In this document: piece by piece, positions 47,073 through 56,850 of the stretch
Numbering within the stretch: the first letter of the stretch is position 1
How the letters are laid out: the number at the start of each line of letters is the position of its first letter
DNA from: Actinomycetota bacterium
GTDB taxonomy: Bacteria > Actinomycetota > Actinomycetes > Streptosporangiales > Streptosporangiaceae
DNA length: 64,000 nt
Assembly: GCA_027314515.1 (NCBI GenBank)
Contig: DAHVAR010000073.1
Span: 1 to 64,000 of the forward strand
Direction: 5' to 3'
Made by a program: the position numbers and the translations under genes
The notes under the pieces: model-generated
Told to the model about the DNA's origin: nothing
The model's database searches: none
What the model saw: only the letters and a program-made list of their open reading frames with translations

Positions 47073-48553
47073 CCGCCTGCCCGGTCCCGAAGGGCCGAGA
47101 GGATCGCCGGCCCGAGTTGCGTGACGTCCCCGGCACCCATAGTCAGCACCAGGTCTCCCGGCTTGGCCAGGCTCGCTATCGCGGCCGGCACGCCCGCCCG
47201 GTCGGGCATGAAGGTCGCGCGCCCGCCGGGCACCGCGTCGCTGATCAGCTTGCCGGTGACACCCGGCTCTGGGTCCTCCCTGGCCGCGTACACATCCAGG
47301 ACCAGGACCTCGTCCGCCTGGCCGAGAGCCGCGCCGAAGCCGTCGGCGAACAGCCGCGTCCGGCTGAACAGGTGGGGCTGGAAGATCGCGATGACCCGGC
47401 CGCCCAGGTTGCCCGCCGCGATATCCCGCGCAGCCGCCAGGTCGGCGGCCAGCTCGGTCGGATGATGGGCATAGCTGTCGATCACCTGCACACCGTCGGC
47501 CTCGCCGGTCAGCTCCATCCGCCGCCGGGCTCCCCGGTAGCCCGCCAGCCCGGCGACGGCGTCGCCGACGGCCAGGCCAAGCTGAACCGCCGTCCCGAAC
47601 GCAGCCGCGGCGTTCAGCGCGTTATGCCGGCCGGGCACCGCGATCTCAAGCCGGACCTGGCCAGCACCGACGAGCGCGGATTCAGCTAGCCCGGATTCAG
47701 CCAGCCTAGTCTCGGCCAGTACCGTGCCCGGGCCGCCGACGATGGTGAGCGCCGTGCGCATTCCGCTGGACTGGATCTGCGTGATCCGGTACGCGGCATC
47801 GGCGGCGGTCCCGTAGGTCAGCGCGGTCACGCCGGGCGGCGCCATGGCAGTCAGCGCCCGCGCGCCGGGGTCGTCGGCGCAGGCCAGCAGCAGGCCGCCG
47901 GGCCGGATCCGGCCCGCGAACGTCGCGAAGGCCGCCTCGATCGCCGCCAGCGTGCCGTAGTTGTCGAGGTGATCGGCCTCGACCGAGGTGACCACTGCCG
48001 CGTCGGGGGCGAACATCAGGAACGAGCCATCGCTCTCGTCCGCTTCCACCACGAAGGCCGGCCCGGTGCCCTGGGCCGCGCCGACGCCGCTCTCGGCCAG
48101 GATGCCGCCGATCACGTAGGACGGATCGGCGCCCGCGTGCAGCAGAACCGTGGTGATCATCGAGGTCGTGGTGGTCTTGCCGTGCGTGCCGGCCACCGCG
48201 ATGCCCTGGCAACCCAGCATCACGCTGGCCAGCGCCGCAGCCCGGTGCAGTACCCGCAGCCCGCGGCGCTGGGCCTCGAGCAGCTCTGGGTTATCTGGCC
48301 GGATGGCCGTCGATACCACCAGCGTGTCGGCGTCACCGAGGTTCTCAGCCGCGTGCCCGACCCGCACTCTCGCCCCGGCGGCTGCCAGCTCGCCGAGCAG
48401 CGCCGAGTCCGCTGAGTCACTGCCGGATACGGCTATGCCGCGGGCCAGCATGATCCTCGCGATGCCCGACATGCCCGCGCCGCCGATGGCCGCGAAGTGC
48501 ACCTTGCCGAGCTTGCCGACCGGCACCGGGTCGACCGGGGTGACCAGGCCCAT
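47066..48553 (-). CDS. murC: UDP-N-acetylmuramate-L-alanine ligase
   Basis: This 495-residue ligase adds L-alanine to UDP-MurNAc with ATP. The N-terminal UDP-binding part has VHFAAIGGAGMSGIARIMLA, the P-loop is IAVAGTHGKTTTTSMITTVL, and the central part has VVEADESDGSFLMFAPDAAV and TSVEADHLDNYGTL; the C-terminal domain has RRRMELTGEADGVQVIDSYA and HHPTELAADL. A 15-bp in-frame duplication at 47683-47712 gives a small LAESG/LAESA repeat. It starts 2 bp after the murG stop and overlaps ftsQ. Confidence 0.96.
   Translation of the reverse strand: MGLVTPVDPVPVGKLGKVHFAAIGGAGMSGIARIMLARGIAVSGSDSADSALLGELAAAGARVRVGHAAENLGDADTLVVSTAIRPDNPELLEAQRRGLRVLHRAAALASVMLGCQGIAVAGTHGKTTTTSMITTVLLHAGADPSYVIGGILAESGVGAAQGTGPAFVVEADESDGSFLMFAPDAAVVTSVEADHLDNYGTLAAIEAAFATFAGRIRPGGLLLACADDPGARALTAMAPPGVTALTYGTAADAAYRITQIQSSGMRTALTIVGGPGTVLAETRLAESGLAESALVGAGQVRLEIAVPGRHNALNAAAAFGTAVQLGLAVGDAVAGLAGYRGARRRMELTGEADGVQVIDSYAHHPTELAADLAAARDIAAGNLGGRVIAIFQPHLFSRTRLFADGFGAALGQADEVLVLDVYAAREDPEPGVTGKLISDAVPGGRATFMPDRAGVPAAIASLAKPGDLVLTMGAGDVTQLGPAILSALRDRAGGW
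47683..47712. repeat. 15-bp imperfect duplication in murC
   Basis: Two similar 15-bp units (GATTCAGCTAGCCCG and a diverged copy) encode consecutive LAES-type residues on the minus strand in a surface loop of MurC. Confidence 0.65.
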
Positions 48554-48555
48554 GG

Positions 48556-49662
48556 CTACCTTTTCCGCCGTCGGCCGGGCCGCCGCCGTCCGACTTGCAG
48601 TACCAGTGCGGCCAGATCAGCGTCGGCGTCCCGGTTGCCGCTAGCGGCCGCGGCCCGGGCCATCACCGCCATCCGCGCGCGGTCGTGCAGGATCGGCAGC
48701 AAGGACTGAACGATCCACTCGGCGGACAGGTCCGCGTCCGCGACGAGGAGCCCGCCGCCCGCCTGCGCGATCGGCCCGGCGTTCAGCCGCTGCTCGCCGT
48801 TGCCGTGCGGCAGCGGCACGTACACCGCCGGGAGCCCGACGGCGGTCAGCTCAGCGCAGGTCATCGCCCCGGCCCGGCACAGCGCGAAGTCGGCCGCGGC
48901 ATATCCCAGGTCCATCCGGTCCAGGTACGGCAGCACCACGTACGGTGCCGGGCCGGGCGGGACGTCCACATCCCCGGCCCTCGGCCCGACCACGTGCAGC
49001 ACCTGCACGCCGGACGCGCGCAGCGTGGCCGCCGCCCCGAGCACGGCGCGGTTCAGCGACGCCGCGCCCTGCGAGCCACCGGTGACGAACAGCACCGGCA
49101 GGTCCGGCTCAAGGCCGAAGTGGGCCCGCGCCTTGCCGGCCAGCGCCAGCCGGTCCAGGCCGGCGATCTCCTGGCGGATCGGGATGCCGGTATAGCGTGC
49201 GTGCGGCAGCCTGGTGCCCTGCTGGCCGGCGCACACGTAGCTGGTCAGCCGTGCGCCGATCCGGTTGGCCAGGCCCGGCCTGTAGTTCGCCTCGTGCACC
49301 ACGATCGGCACCCTGCGACGGCGCGCGGCCAGGTAGCCGGGCGTTGCCACGTAACCGCCGAAGCCGACGAGCACGTCCGCCCCGGTCTGCTCCAGGACGC
49401 TGGCCGCGGCGCCGACAGCGCGCAGCATCCGGGCCGGCACCGAGAGCAGGGCAGGCGTCAGCCTGCGGGGCAGCGGCACGGGCGGGATCAGCGCCAGGTC
49501 ATAGCCGCTCATCGGCACCAGCCTGGTCTCCAGGCCGCGCTCGGTACCCAGGCAGGTGATCTCAGTATCCGGGTCAGCCCGGCGCAGCGCGTCCGCGAGC
49601 GCGAGTGCGGGCAGGATGTGCCCGCCAGTCCCGCCTCCCGCGATGACGACGCTTACTCCCAT
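48556..49662 (-). CDS. murG: UDP-GlcNAc:lipid I N-acetylglucosaminyltransferase
   Basis: This 368-residue glycosyltransferase makes lipid II from lipid I at the inner face of the membrane. The N-terminal motif VVIAGGGTGGHILPALALAD and the later VGFGGYVATPGYLAARRRRV, VHEANYRPGLANR, VTGGSQGAASLNRAV and the nucleotide-binding CRAGAMTCAELTAVGLPAVY match MurG. The usual EQN of the acceptor motif reads EAN here. It follows ftsW by 7 bp and precedes murC by 2 bp. Confidence 0.95.
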   Translation of the reverse strand: MGVSVVIAGGGTGGHILPALALADALRRADPDTEITCLGTERGLETRLVPMSGYDLALIPPVPLPRRLTPALLSVPARMLRAVGAAASVLEQTGADVLVGFGGYVATPGYLAARRRRVPIVVHEANYRPGLANRIGARLTSYVCAGQQGTRLPHARYTGIPIRQEIAGLDRLALAGKARAHFGLEPDLPVLFVTGGSQGAASLNRAVLGAAATLRASGVQVLHVVGPRAGDVDVPPGPAPYVVLPYLDRMDLGYAAADFALCRAGAMTCAELTAVGLPAVYVPLPHGNGEQRLNAGPIAQAGGGLLVADADLSAEWIVQSLLPILHDRARMAVMARAAAASGNRDADADLAALVLQVGRRRPGRRRKR

Positions 49663-49669
49663 TGCTGCC

Positions 49670-51193
49670 TCAGTTCCGGCCGGCCGTGCCTGTCGACCGG
49701 GCTACCTTACTTGCGCCCGCCCCAACTCGCCCTCGATCCAGTCCAGCCCGCCCCGATCCCGCCCGGCCCGCCGCCCACCGCGGCCGGTTACCGAGTCCGA
49801 GCCAGCGTGCCAGCCGGCGCGGCATGCTCGGGCCGGCTGCGGCCAGCGCTTGCGCGGCTTTGGGCTCAGACCGGGCGAACGCCATCAGCATGCCGAGTGC
49901 GACCATTGTCACGATCAGCGACGACACCCCGGCCGAGATCAGCGGCAGCGGCACGCCGGTAATCGGCAGCAGGCCCAGAACGGCCCCCATGTTCACCAGG
50001 GCCTGCGCGACGATCCACACGGTGATCGCGCCTGCCGCCAGCCGGGAGAAGGTATCCGGCACCCGGCGGGCGATCCGGAACCCGGCGAACGCGATGCCGC
50101 CGTACAGCAGGATGACGCAGATCGCGCCGACCAGGCCGAGTTCCTCGCCGAGGATGGAAAAGATGAAGTCGGCATAGGCCAGCGGCACCCATCCCCACTT
50201 AGCCGTGCTGGCGCCGAGGCCGACGCCGAACAAGCCGCCTGAGCCGAGCGCGTCCTTGCCCTGCGTCAGCTGGTAGCAGCTCAGGCAGTTGCGGGAAGTC
50301 TGAGCTGACAGGAATGCGGCGATGCGCTGCAGTTCGTTCGGATGCACAGCGATCAGCATCAGAACCGCGAAGGCCAGCAGCGCGACCAGGCCGAACATCA
50401 GCTTGCCGGGTGCCCCGATCACCCAGAGCAAGGCCAGGAAGATAACGCTCAGCAGGAACGTGGTGCCGAGGTCGTTGCCCAGCATGACCAGCATGCACAC
50501 AACCGCCACGCCCGGCAGCAGCGGGACCAGCAGGTGCCGCCAGTCGGTCAGCTGACCCAGCTTCTCCTTCCGCGCGAGCAGGTCGGCTCCCCACAGCACC
50601 AGGGCTAGCTTGGCGAACTCCGACGGCTGCACCGCGTTGCCGGCCACATCCAGCCAGCGCTTGACGCCATCGATCTGCTGGCCGACGAGCAGCACCAGCA
50701 CCAGGCCGAGTACCGCCGCCAGCAGCAGCGGGTAGGCGAACGCCCGGAAGACCCGCGGCGGCGCCTTGCTGGCCAGCCACATCAGCGCCAGGCCGGCCAG
50801 CGCGCCGAGCAGTTGCTTGATGAACATGGCGTACGGCGGTGCGCCGATTTCCAGGTCATAGGCCGTGGACGTGGACAGCACCATCAGCAGGCCGATGGCG
50901 AGCAGCAGCAGCGTGCAGCCGAGTACCAGGTAGTAGGACGCCAGCGGCCGGTCCAGCAGCGTGGTGAGCCGGAACGCGCCGCCGGGCATGCCGGCCGCGC
51001 GCTGGCGGCCGCCACCAGGCGCGCCGCCACCAGGCGCGCCGCCACCAGGCGCGCCGCCGCGGGGCGTACGTGAGCCGGCCGGGCGTATCCGGGCCGGCTC
51101 AGCCGACTCGCCGCCGAATCCGCCCTCGTCCAGCCTGGTGCCCGCCGAGGACCTGGTGCCCGCCGACGCCGCGTTAGCTGACCATGGGCTCAC
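49670..51193 (-). CDS. ftsW: Peptidoglycan glycosyltransferase FtsW
   Basis: This 507-residue SEDS-family polymerase makes septal glycan strands together with FtsI. The GTG at 51193 overlaps the murD stop as GTGA and is chosen on that ground. A cytoplasmic N-terminal extension of about 80 residues contains GGAPG repeats (51011-51055). About ten membrane helices follow. The family signatures KRWLDVAGNAVQPSEFAKLA and LGNDLGTTFL are present. In the large loop, NCLSCYQLTQGKDALGSGGL and TAKWGWVPLAYADFIFSIL are seen, then GEELGLVGA and PLPLISAGVSSLIVTMVALG. The C-terminal tail is Arg/Gly-rich. Confidence 0.95.
   Translation of the reverse strand: MSPWSANAASAGTRSSAGTRLDEGGFGGESAEPARIRPAGSRTPRGGAPGGGAPGGGAPGGGRQRAAGMPGGAFRLTTLLDRPLASYYLVLGCTLLLLAIGLLMVLSTSTAYDLEIGAPPYAMFIKQLLGALAGLALMWLASKAPPRVFRAFAYPLLLAAVLGLVLVLLVGQQIDGVKRWLDVAGNAVQPSEFAKLALVLWGADLLARKEKLGQLTDWRHLLVPLLPGVAVVCMLVMLGNDLGTTFLLSVIFLALLWVIGAPGKLMFGLVALLAFAVLMLIAVHPNELQRIAAFLSAQTSRNCLSCYQLTQGKDALGSGGLFGVGLGASTAKWGWVPLAYADFIFSILGEELGLVGAICVILLYGGIAFAGFRIARRVPDTFSRLAAGAITVWIVAQALVNMGAVLGLLPITGVPLPLISAGVSSLIVTMVALGMLMAFARSEPKAAQALAAAGPSMPRRLARWLGLGNRPRWAAGRAGSGRAGLDRGRVGAGASKVARSTGTAGRN
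51011..51055. repeat. Three perfect 15-bp repeats at the FtsW N-terminus
   Basis: The unit GCCACCAGGCGCGCC occurs three times without mismatch, encoding GGAPG pentads on the minus strand in the cytoplasmic extension of FtsW. Confidence 0.95.
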
Positions 51194-52656
51194 CGCGACG
51201 CTGCCAGTTTGCGCGCCGCGGCAGCGAACGCATCGCCGCGAGCCGGGTAATCGCGGAACATGTCCCACGACTGCGCGGCGGGGGCCAGCAGCACGGTGTC
51301 GCCGCGCCGCGCGGCGGCCGCCGCCTGGGCTACTGCCTGCTCCATGACTCCAGTGTCGGTGCCGGTCAGCTCGGTGACGGGGACATTCGGGGCGTGTCGC
51401 GCCAGTGCGCGGGCGAATCTGGCCCGGTCCGTGCCGATCAGGACAGCGGCCCGCAGCCGCGGGCCGGCCGCCGCGACGATGCCGTTCAGGTCGTCGTCGC
51501 TGCCGCGGAACAACCCGCCGGCTACCCAGACGACGGACGGGAACGACGCCAGCGACGCGGCCGCAGCCGCCGGGTTGCTCGCCTTGGAGTCGTCCACGAA
51601 CGCCACGCCGTCGATCTCGGTCACCAGCGTGATCCGGTGTGGCTCGGGCACGAACCTCGCCAGCCCGGCGGTAATGGAGCCTGCCTGGTCGCCGTAGGCG
51701 CGGGCTAGCGTGGCGGCCGCGAGCGCGTCCGCCACGTTGTGCGGCGCGGCCGGGTGCACCGCGCTGACCGGTGCGAGCCGGGCCGGCTCGAGATCGCCGG
51801 GCGCCCCGGGACCGAAGGCACAGTCGACCAGCCAGTCGTCTGCGACGCCGAGCTCGCCGGCGCCCGGCCGCCCGAGCCTGAAGCCGACGAGCCTGGCCGC
51901 CCGGCTGGCCGCGGCCGACGCCATTGCCAGGGTGGCCGGGTCCTGCGCGTTGTAGATCGCGATCGTGCCCGGCGCGTAGATCTTCGCCTTGGCGGCGGCG
52001 TAGGACTCGATGTCGTCATGCCAGTCGAGGTGGTGCGCAGCCAGGTTCAGCACCGCGGCAGCCAGCGGCCTGATGGTCGCGCTCCAGTGCAGCTGGAAGC
52101 TCGACAACTCCACCGCGACGACCGGGTACGGCTCCGGGTCAGTCACTACGTCGAGAATCGGGGTGCCGACGTTCCCGGCGGCGACGCTGCGATGGCCAGC
52201 GGCCGCGAGCATGGCGGCAAGCATCCTGACCGTGGTCGTCTTGCCGTTGGTACCGGTGATGGCCAGCCACTCCTGCCGCCCGCCGCCGGGCAGCAACGGC
52301 CGCAGTCGCCAGGCAAGCTCGACGTCGCCGATTACCTCGACGCCAGCGGCCGCCGCCGTCGCCAGCAGCGGCGTATCCGGCCGCAACCCCGGCGAGGTGA
52401 CGACCAGCGCTGTGCCCGGCGGCACGCTGGCGCCCGCGCCCAGCTGCTCCGGCCCTAGACGGACGGCTACTCCCCTCGCGGCCAGCGCGTCCGCGATGTC
52501 GCGGCGCTCTGCGTCGTCCCGTGAGTCGACCGCGGTCACCGAAGCGCCGTGGCTGACCAACAGCGAGCTCACCGACTGCCCGGTGATGCCGAGACCGGCG
52601 ACAACGACCGGACGGCCCGGCAGGTCCGCTAGCCCGACCACATCGCTGCCGGTCAT
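51190..52656 (-). CDS. murD: UDP-N-acetylmuramoylalanine-D-glutamate ligase
   Basis: This 488-residue ligase adds D-glutamate to UDP-MurNAc-L-Ala. The N-terminal Rossmann part has VVVAGLGITGQSVSSLLVSH, the P-loop is WLAITGTNGKTTTVRMLAAM, and later segments are VAVELSSFQLHWSATIRPLA, NLAAHHLDWHDDIESYAAAK and the C-terminal EPHRITLVTEIDGVAFVDDS with KASNPAAAAASLASF. It follows mraY by 4 bp and its stop overlaps the ftsW GTG. Confidence 0.96.
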   Translation of the reverse strand: MTGSDVVGLADLPGRPVVVAGLGITGQSVSSLLVSHGASVTAVDSRDDAERRDIADALAARGVAVRLGPEQLGAGASVPPGTALVVTSPGLRPDTPLLATAAAAGVEVIGDVELAWRLRPLLPGGGRQEWLAITGTNGKTTTVRMLAAMLAAAGHRSVAAGNVGTPILDVVTDPEPYPVVAVELSSFQLHWSATIRPLAAAVLNLAAHHLDWHDDIESYAAAKAKIYAPGTIAIYNAQDPATLAMASAAASRAARLVGFRLGRPGAGELGVADDWLVDCAFGPGAPGDLEPARLAPVSAVHPAAPHNVADALAAATLARAYGDQAGSITAGLARFVPEPHRITLVTEIDGVAFVDDSKASNPAAAAASLASFPSVVWVAGGLFRGSDDDLNGIVAAAGPRLRAAVLIGTDRARFARALARHAPNVPVTELTGTDTGVMEQAVAQAAAAARRGDTVLLAPAAQSWDMFRDYPARGDAFAAAARKLAASR

Positions 52657-52660
52657 CGGT

Positions 52661-53734
52661 CTAGCTCGCCAGCCACTCGGCGTAGAAGATGCCGAGTGCG
52701 AGCGCGACGCACAGGCCGGAGATCAGCCAGAACCTGATCACGATAGTGGTCTCGGCCCAGCCCGCCATCTCGAAGTGATTGTGCAGCGGGGCGATCTTGA
52801 ACACCCGGTATCCGCGCCCGCTCTTGAACTTGGTGACCTTGAACACGCCCACCTGGATGATCACCGACATCGTGATGATGACGAACAGTCCGCCGGCGAT
52901 CAGCAGCAGGAGCTGGGTCTTCGTGCAGACCGCGAGGCCAGCCAGCACCCCGCCGAGCGCGAGCGAGCCGGTGTCGCCCATGATGATCTTGGCGGGCGGC
53001 GCGTTCCACCACAGGAAGCCGAAGCACGCTCCCAGCACGGCCGCAGCAACCACCGCGAGATCCAGCGGGTCCCTGATCTGGTAGCACTGCCTCGACAGGA
53101 ACGTGGTGCAGTCGTTGCGTTCCTGCCAGATGCCGATCAGCACGTAGGCCGCCAGCACCAGGACGGTGGCCCCGGTCGCCAGCCCGTCCAGGCCGTCGGT
53201 GAGGTTCACCGCGTTCGAGAACCCGGAGATCAGGATCACGGCCCAGATCACGAACGGCAGCACGCCAATGGCCGGGCCGAAGTCGCGCAGGAACGACAGG
53301 TGCGCATCGGCCGGGGTGAGGTCATAGCCGTCCGGATGCTGCAAGACTTCGAGGGCGAACACCGCGCCCACCACGACCTGGCCGGCCAGCTTCGCGCCGC
53401 TGCGCAGCCCGACGCTGGTCTGCCGGAAGATCTTGAGGAAGTCATCGACGAAGCCGACCAGGCCGAGGCCGGCCATCAGGAACAGGATGAGCATCCCCGA
53501 CGCGCTCATCGGGTCATGAGTGGCCAGGTGGCCTACTACATAGCCGATCAGCGAGGCCAGCACCATCACCACGCCGCCCATCGTCGGCGTGCCGCGCTTG
53601 GTCTCGTGCGATTTCAGGCCCTCGACGCGGATCGGCTGGCCGTAGCCGTGGCGCCGCAGCACCCGGATGACCAGGGGCGTGCCGAACAGCGCCAGCAGCA
53701 GCGACACGGCGCCGGATACCAGGATGGTCTTCAA
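52661..53734 (-). CDS. mraY: Phospho-N-acetylmuramoyl-pentapeptide transferase
   Basis: This 357-residue membrane enzyme makes lipid I from UDP-MurNAc-pentapeptide and undecaprenyl phosphate. Ten membrane segments can be traced. The conserved acidic motif VGFVDDFLKIFRQTSVGLRS, the second motif NAVNLTDGLDGLATGATVLV, FGFLWWNAPPAKIIMGDTGS, and the histidine-rich PLHNHFEMAGWAETTIVIRF are all present. Its start overlaps the murF stop by 4 bp. Confidence 0.97.
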   Translation of the reverse strand: MKTILVSGAVSLLLALFGTPLVIRVLRRHGYGQPIRVEGLKSHETKRGTPTMGGVVMVLASLIGYVVGHLATHDPMSASGMLILFLMAGLGLVGFVDDFLKIFRQTSVGLRSGAKLAGQVVVGAVFALEVLQHPDGYDLTPADAHLSFLRDFGPAIGVLPFVIWAVILISGFSNAVNLTDGLDGLATGATVLVLAAYVLIGIWQERNDCTTFLSRQCYQIRDPLDLAVVAAAVLGACFGFLWWNAPPAKIIMGDTGSLALGGVLAGLAVCTKTQLLLLIAGGLFVIITMSVIIQVGVFKVTKFKSGRGYRVFKIAPLHNHFEMAGWAETTIVIRFWLISGLCVALALGIFYAEWLAS

Positions 53735-55146
53735 CGGCGCGGCCCTTCCTGCTCATCGGGCAGTGGCCGCTCACCGGTGAGCGCCAGCGCCACCCGCTCC
53801 AGGCCGATGCTGTGCGATGCCTTGACCAGCACCACGTCACCCGCCCGCAGCCGGTCCCTGACGGCGCGCACGGCGGCCGCGGCGTCGGGTACCGCCAGCA
53901 GCTCGCCCTGCCAGGCAGGCACGGCCTTCGCGCCAGCCAGCATCGGGGCCGCTTCCTCCCCCACCACGATGAGCCCGGCAAGCCCGGCCCGCGCGGCAGC
54001 CGCGCCGACCTCCTCGTGCAGCCGGTCTGCTTCGTCGCCTAGCTCGGTCATGTGGCCGAGCACGGCGAAACCGCGGCGCCCGGTGGCCATGGTGGCCAGC
54101 GCGGCGATAGCGGCCCGGACCGTGTCCGGGTTGGCGTTGTAGGCGTCGTTGACGATCGTGACGCCGTCGCCGAGCTGCGTTACCTCCATCCGCCACCGGC
54201 TTCTGGCTACCGCTGCCGTCAGCCCGGCGGCGATGTCGGCTACCGGCATGCCGAGCTGACCCGCCAGGGTAGCGGCCGCCAGCGCGTTGGACACGTGGTG
54301 CTCGCCGTGCAGCTGGAGGCGCACCGGCGCGGAGCCGTCCGGGGCTTCCAGGGTGAAGTGCGCGCGGCCGAGACTGTCGGCGCCGACACCGGTTGCCCGC
54401 ACGTCGGCGGCCGGCGATCTCCCGAAGGTGACCACCCTGGCCCTGGTCCGTGCCGCCATCGCGGCGACCCGGTGGTCATCGGCGTTCAGCACGGCCACGC
54501 CGTCGGCCGGCAGCGCGGCAGGCAGCTCGCCCTTTGCCGCAGCGATCCGGTCCAGGCCGCCGAACTCGCCGACATGCGCGTGGCCGACGCACAGCACCGC
54601 GCCCAGCCGGGGTGGTGCGATGTGGCAGAGCTCGGTGATGTGGCCAGGACCGCGCGCGGCAAGCTCGGAGATCAGGTACCGGGTCTGCGCCGTGATCTTC
54701 AGCACAGTCAGCGGGTGGCCGATCTCGTTGTTGAACGAATCCCGCGGCGCAACGGTGGGGCCGAGCATCTCGATCAGCTGGGCAGCCAGGTCCTTGGTCG
54801 TGGTCTTGCCGGCGGAACCGGTGATGCCGATCACGATCAGCCCGGTCGCGCGGTCGATAACCGCCCTGGCTAGCTTGCCTAGTGCTGCCGGTACGTCCGG
54901 CACGATCAGCGCCGGCCCCCCGACCGGGCGGGTGGCAAGGACGGCGACCGCCCCAGCCGCCAGCGCCGCCCTGCCAAACTCGTGGCCGTCCATGCGAGTT
55001 CCGGGCAGCGCGGCGAAGAGGCTGCCGGGCCCGGCCTCGCGCGAGTCGATCACTACCGGCCCGGTCACCATGGCACCCGGATCTGGCACATCCGCGAGCC
55101 TCGCGCCGGTGGCCGCAGCGGCCTGCGCGATCGGCAGCGGGATCAC
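53731..55146 (-). CDS. murF: UDP-MurNAc-tripeptide-D-Ala-D-Ala ligase
   Basis: This 471-residue ligase adds D-Ala-D-Ala to the UDP-MurNAc tripeptide. It has an N-terminal domain with VVIDSREAGPGSLFAALPG and GTRMDGHEFGRAAL, the P-loop VIGITGSAGKTTTKDLAAQL, the segment SFNNEIGHPLTVLKITAQTR, the later GEHHVSNALAAATLAGQLGM and the DAYNANPDTVRAAIAAL signature. It overlaps murE at its start and mraY at its end, each by 4 bp. Confidence 0.96.
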   Translation of the reverse strand: MIPLPIAQAAAATGARLADVPDPGAMVTGPVVIDSREAGPGSLFAALPGTRMDGHEFGRAALAAGAVAVLATRPVGGPALIVPDVPAALGKLARAVIDRATGLIVIGITGSAGKTTTKDLAAQLIEMLGPTVAPRDSFNNEIGHPLTVLKITAQTRYLISELAARGPGHITELCHIAPPRLGAVLCVGHAHVGEFGGLDRIAAAKGELPAALPADGVAVLNADDHRVAAMAARTRARVVTFGRSPAADVRATGVGADSLGRAHFTLEAPDGSAPVRLQLHGEHHVSNALAAATLAGQLGMPVADIAAGLTAAVARSRWRMEVTQLGDGVTIVNDAYNANPDTVRAAIAALATMATGRRGFAVLGHMTELGDEADRLHEEVGAAAARAGLAGLIVVGEEAAPMLAGAKAVPAWQGELLAVPDAAAAVRAVRDRLRAGDVVLVKASHSIGLERVALALTGERPLPDEQEGPRR

Positions 55147-56831
55147 GCATCCTCCGGGAAACGGGGAGCGGGCCAGACGGCGCCGGCCGCGGTGGCGTGC
55201 GGATCCGGCCAGCCGCCGGCCAGGGTCGCGTCCCCGCGCCCCTCCGCCATCTGCGTGACCTCCGTCAGCTGGCTGGCCCCGGCTGCCGCCTCGCTCGCCT
55301 GCCGATGCAGGATGGCCTCCCTGGCGATCTCACGGTCGTCGAACGGGATAACTGCGCCCGCTACGTACTGGCCCTGTTCGTGTCCCTTGCCCGCAATCAG
55401 CACTACGTCGCCCTTGGCGGCGCCTGAGATCGCCAGCCCGATCGCGGCGGCGCGATCGGGCTGCACTACTACCTGAGCGCGCTCACGCTGCGGGACCTCG
55501 ATCGCCCCGGCTAGCATCTCGGCGAGGATGGTCAGCGGATCCTCCGAGCGCGGGTTGTCGCTGGTCAGGATAGCCACGTCGGCGAGCCTGGCCGCCGCGG
55601 CGCCCATCAGGCGGCGCTTGCCGCGATCCCGGTCACCGCCGCAGCCCAGCACGATCACCAGGCTTCCCTGGGTGACCGCGCGCATCGCCGTCAGCAGCGC
55701 CTCCACGGCACCCGGCTTGTGAGCATAGTCGACGAGCACGCTGAAGTCCTGGCCGTGGTCCACCCGCTCGAGCCGCCCGGGCGGGCCAGGGCAGGCGGCG
55801 ACCCCTGCCACCGCGTCCGCAAGCCCGGCCCCGGCCTCGACCAGGGCTACGATCGCGGCGAGCGCGTTCGCCACGTTGAATTCGCCGGGCAGCGCCACGG
55901 CCGCGTCGGCCTCTACGCCACCCGGCCCGATGACCCGGAAGGTCGATCCGTCTGCCCCGGACCGCACGTCTACCGCCCGCCAGTCAGCGGCGCGCCGGCC
56001 TTCGGCCGAGAACGTGGTGACCGGGATCGATGCCACCGCGGCGAGTTCACGACCGTGGACGTCGTCGATGTTCACCACGCCGGTCCTGGCGTATTTGGGG
56101 GTAAACAGCTCCGCCTTGGCCGCGAAATAGTCGTCCATCCCCGCGTGGAAGTCCAGGTGGTCCTGAGACAGGTTGGTGAAGACGGCCACGTCGTAGTGCG
56201 TGCCCGCCACCCGGCGCAGGGCCAGTGCGTGGCTGGAGACCTCCATCGCCACCGCGTTGATGCCCCGCTCGACCATCGCCGCCAGCAGCGCCTGAAGGTC
56301 CGTGGCCTCCGGGGTGGTCAGCGCGCTAGCCCGCGCCGCGTCTCCGATCCGGGTCTGCACGCCGCCGATCAGGCCGGTCCGGTAGCCCGCCGCCCGCAGC
56401 CCCGATTCCAGCAGGTAGCTCGTCGTGCTCTTGCCCGCCGTACCGGTCACTCCGGCCAGCAGCAGCCGGTCCGACGGGTGCCCGTAGATCCAGGCAGCAA
56501 CCTCGCCCAGCCTGGCTCGGGGCTCAGCGACCACGAAGACGGGCAGGCCGGAAGCGATCGCCGCCGCGCGGCCGTCCGGGTCAGTGAGGACGGCGACGGC
56601 TCCGGCGGCGGCCGCCGCGGCGCAGAACTCGGCACCGTGCACGGAGCTGCCCGGCAGCGCCGCATAGAGGTCGCCTGGCCGGACGGCCCTGGAGTCATGG
56701 GTGACCCCGGTGAGGACCCCCGCGCTGCCCGGATCGTCCGGGAGCGGGCCTGCCTGACGCAGGCCAAGCAGCGCCGCGAGCCCGGCTAGCCGGAGGGCGG
56801 GCACGCGATCGGGGCGAAAGGCCGCTGGCAC
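55143..56831 (-). CDS. murE: UDP-MurNAc-tripeptide synthetase
   Basis: This 562-residue ligase adds the third amino acid to the muropeptide. The N-terminal domain has TGVTHDSRAVRPGDLYAALP and GSSVHGAEF, the P-loop reads LAGVTGTAGKSTTSYLLESG (more often GTNGKTTT), and the central part has VAMEVSSHALALRRVAGTHY and FTNLSQDHLDFHAGMDDYF. The C-terminal SDNPRSEDPLTILAEML contains DNPR, the signature for meso-diaminopimelate, so the stem peptide is predicted to contain meso-DAP. The C-terminal 35 residues are a non-conserved tail. A GTG start at 56831 lies 19 bp after the ftsI stop. Confidence 0.96.
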   Translation of the reverse strand: MPAAFRPDRVPALRLAGLAALLGLRQAGPLPDDPGSAGVLTGVTHDSRAVRPGDLYAALPGSSVHGAEFCAAAAAAGAVAVLTDPDGRAAAIASGLPVFVVAEPRARLGEVAAWIYGHPSDRLLLAGVTGTAGKSTTSYLLESGLRAAGYRTGLIGGVQTRIGDAARASALTTPEATDLQALLAAMVERGINAVAMEVSSHALALRRVAGTHYDVAVFTNLSQDHLDFHAGMDDYFAAKAELFTPKYARTGVVNIDDVHGRELAAVASIPVTTFSAEGRRAADWRAVDVRSGADGSTFRVIGPGGVEADAAVALPGEFNVANALAAIVALVEAGAGLADAVAGVAACPGPPGRLERVDHGQDFSVLVDYAHKPGAVEALLTAMRAVTQGSLVIVLGCGGDRDRGKRRLMGAAAARLADVAILTSDNPRSEDPLTILAEMLAGAIEVPQRERAQVVVQPDRAAAIGLAISGAAKGDVVLIAGKGHEQGQYVAGAVIPFDDREIAREAILHRQASEAAAGASQLTEVTQMAEGRGDATLAGGWPDPHATAAGAVWPAPRFPEDA

Positions 56832-56850
56832 GGGCAGAGGTTACCTCCCC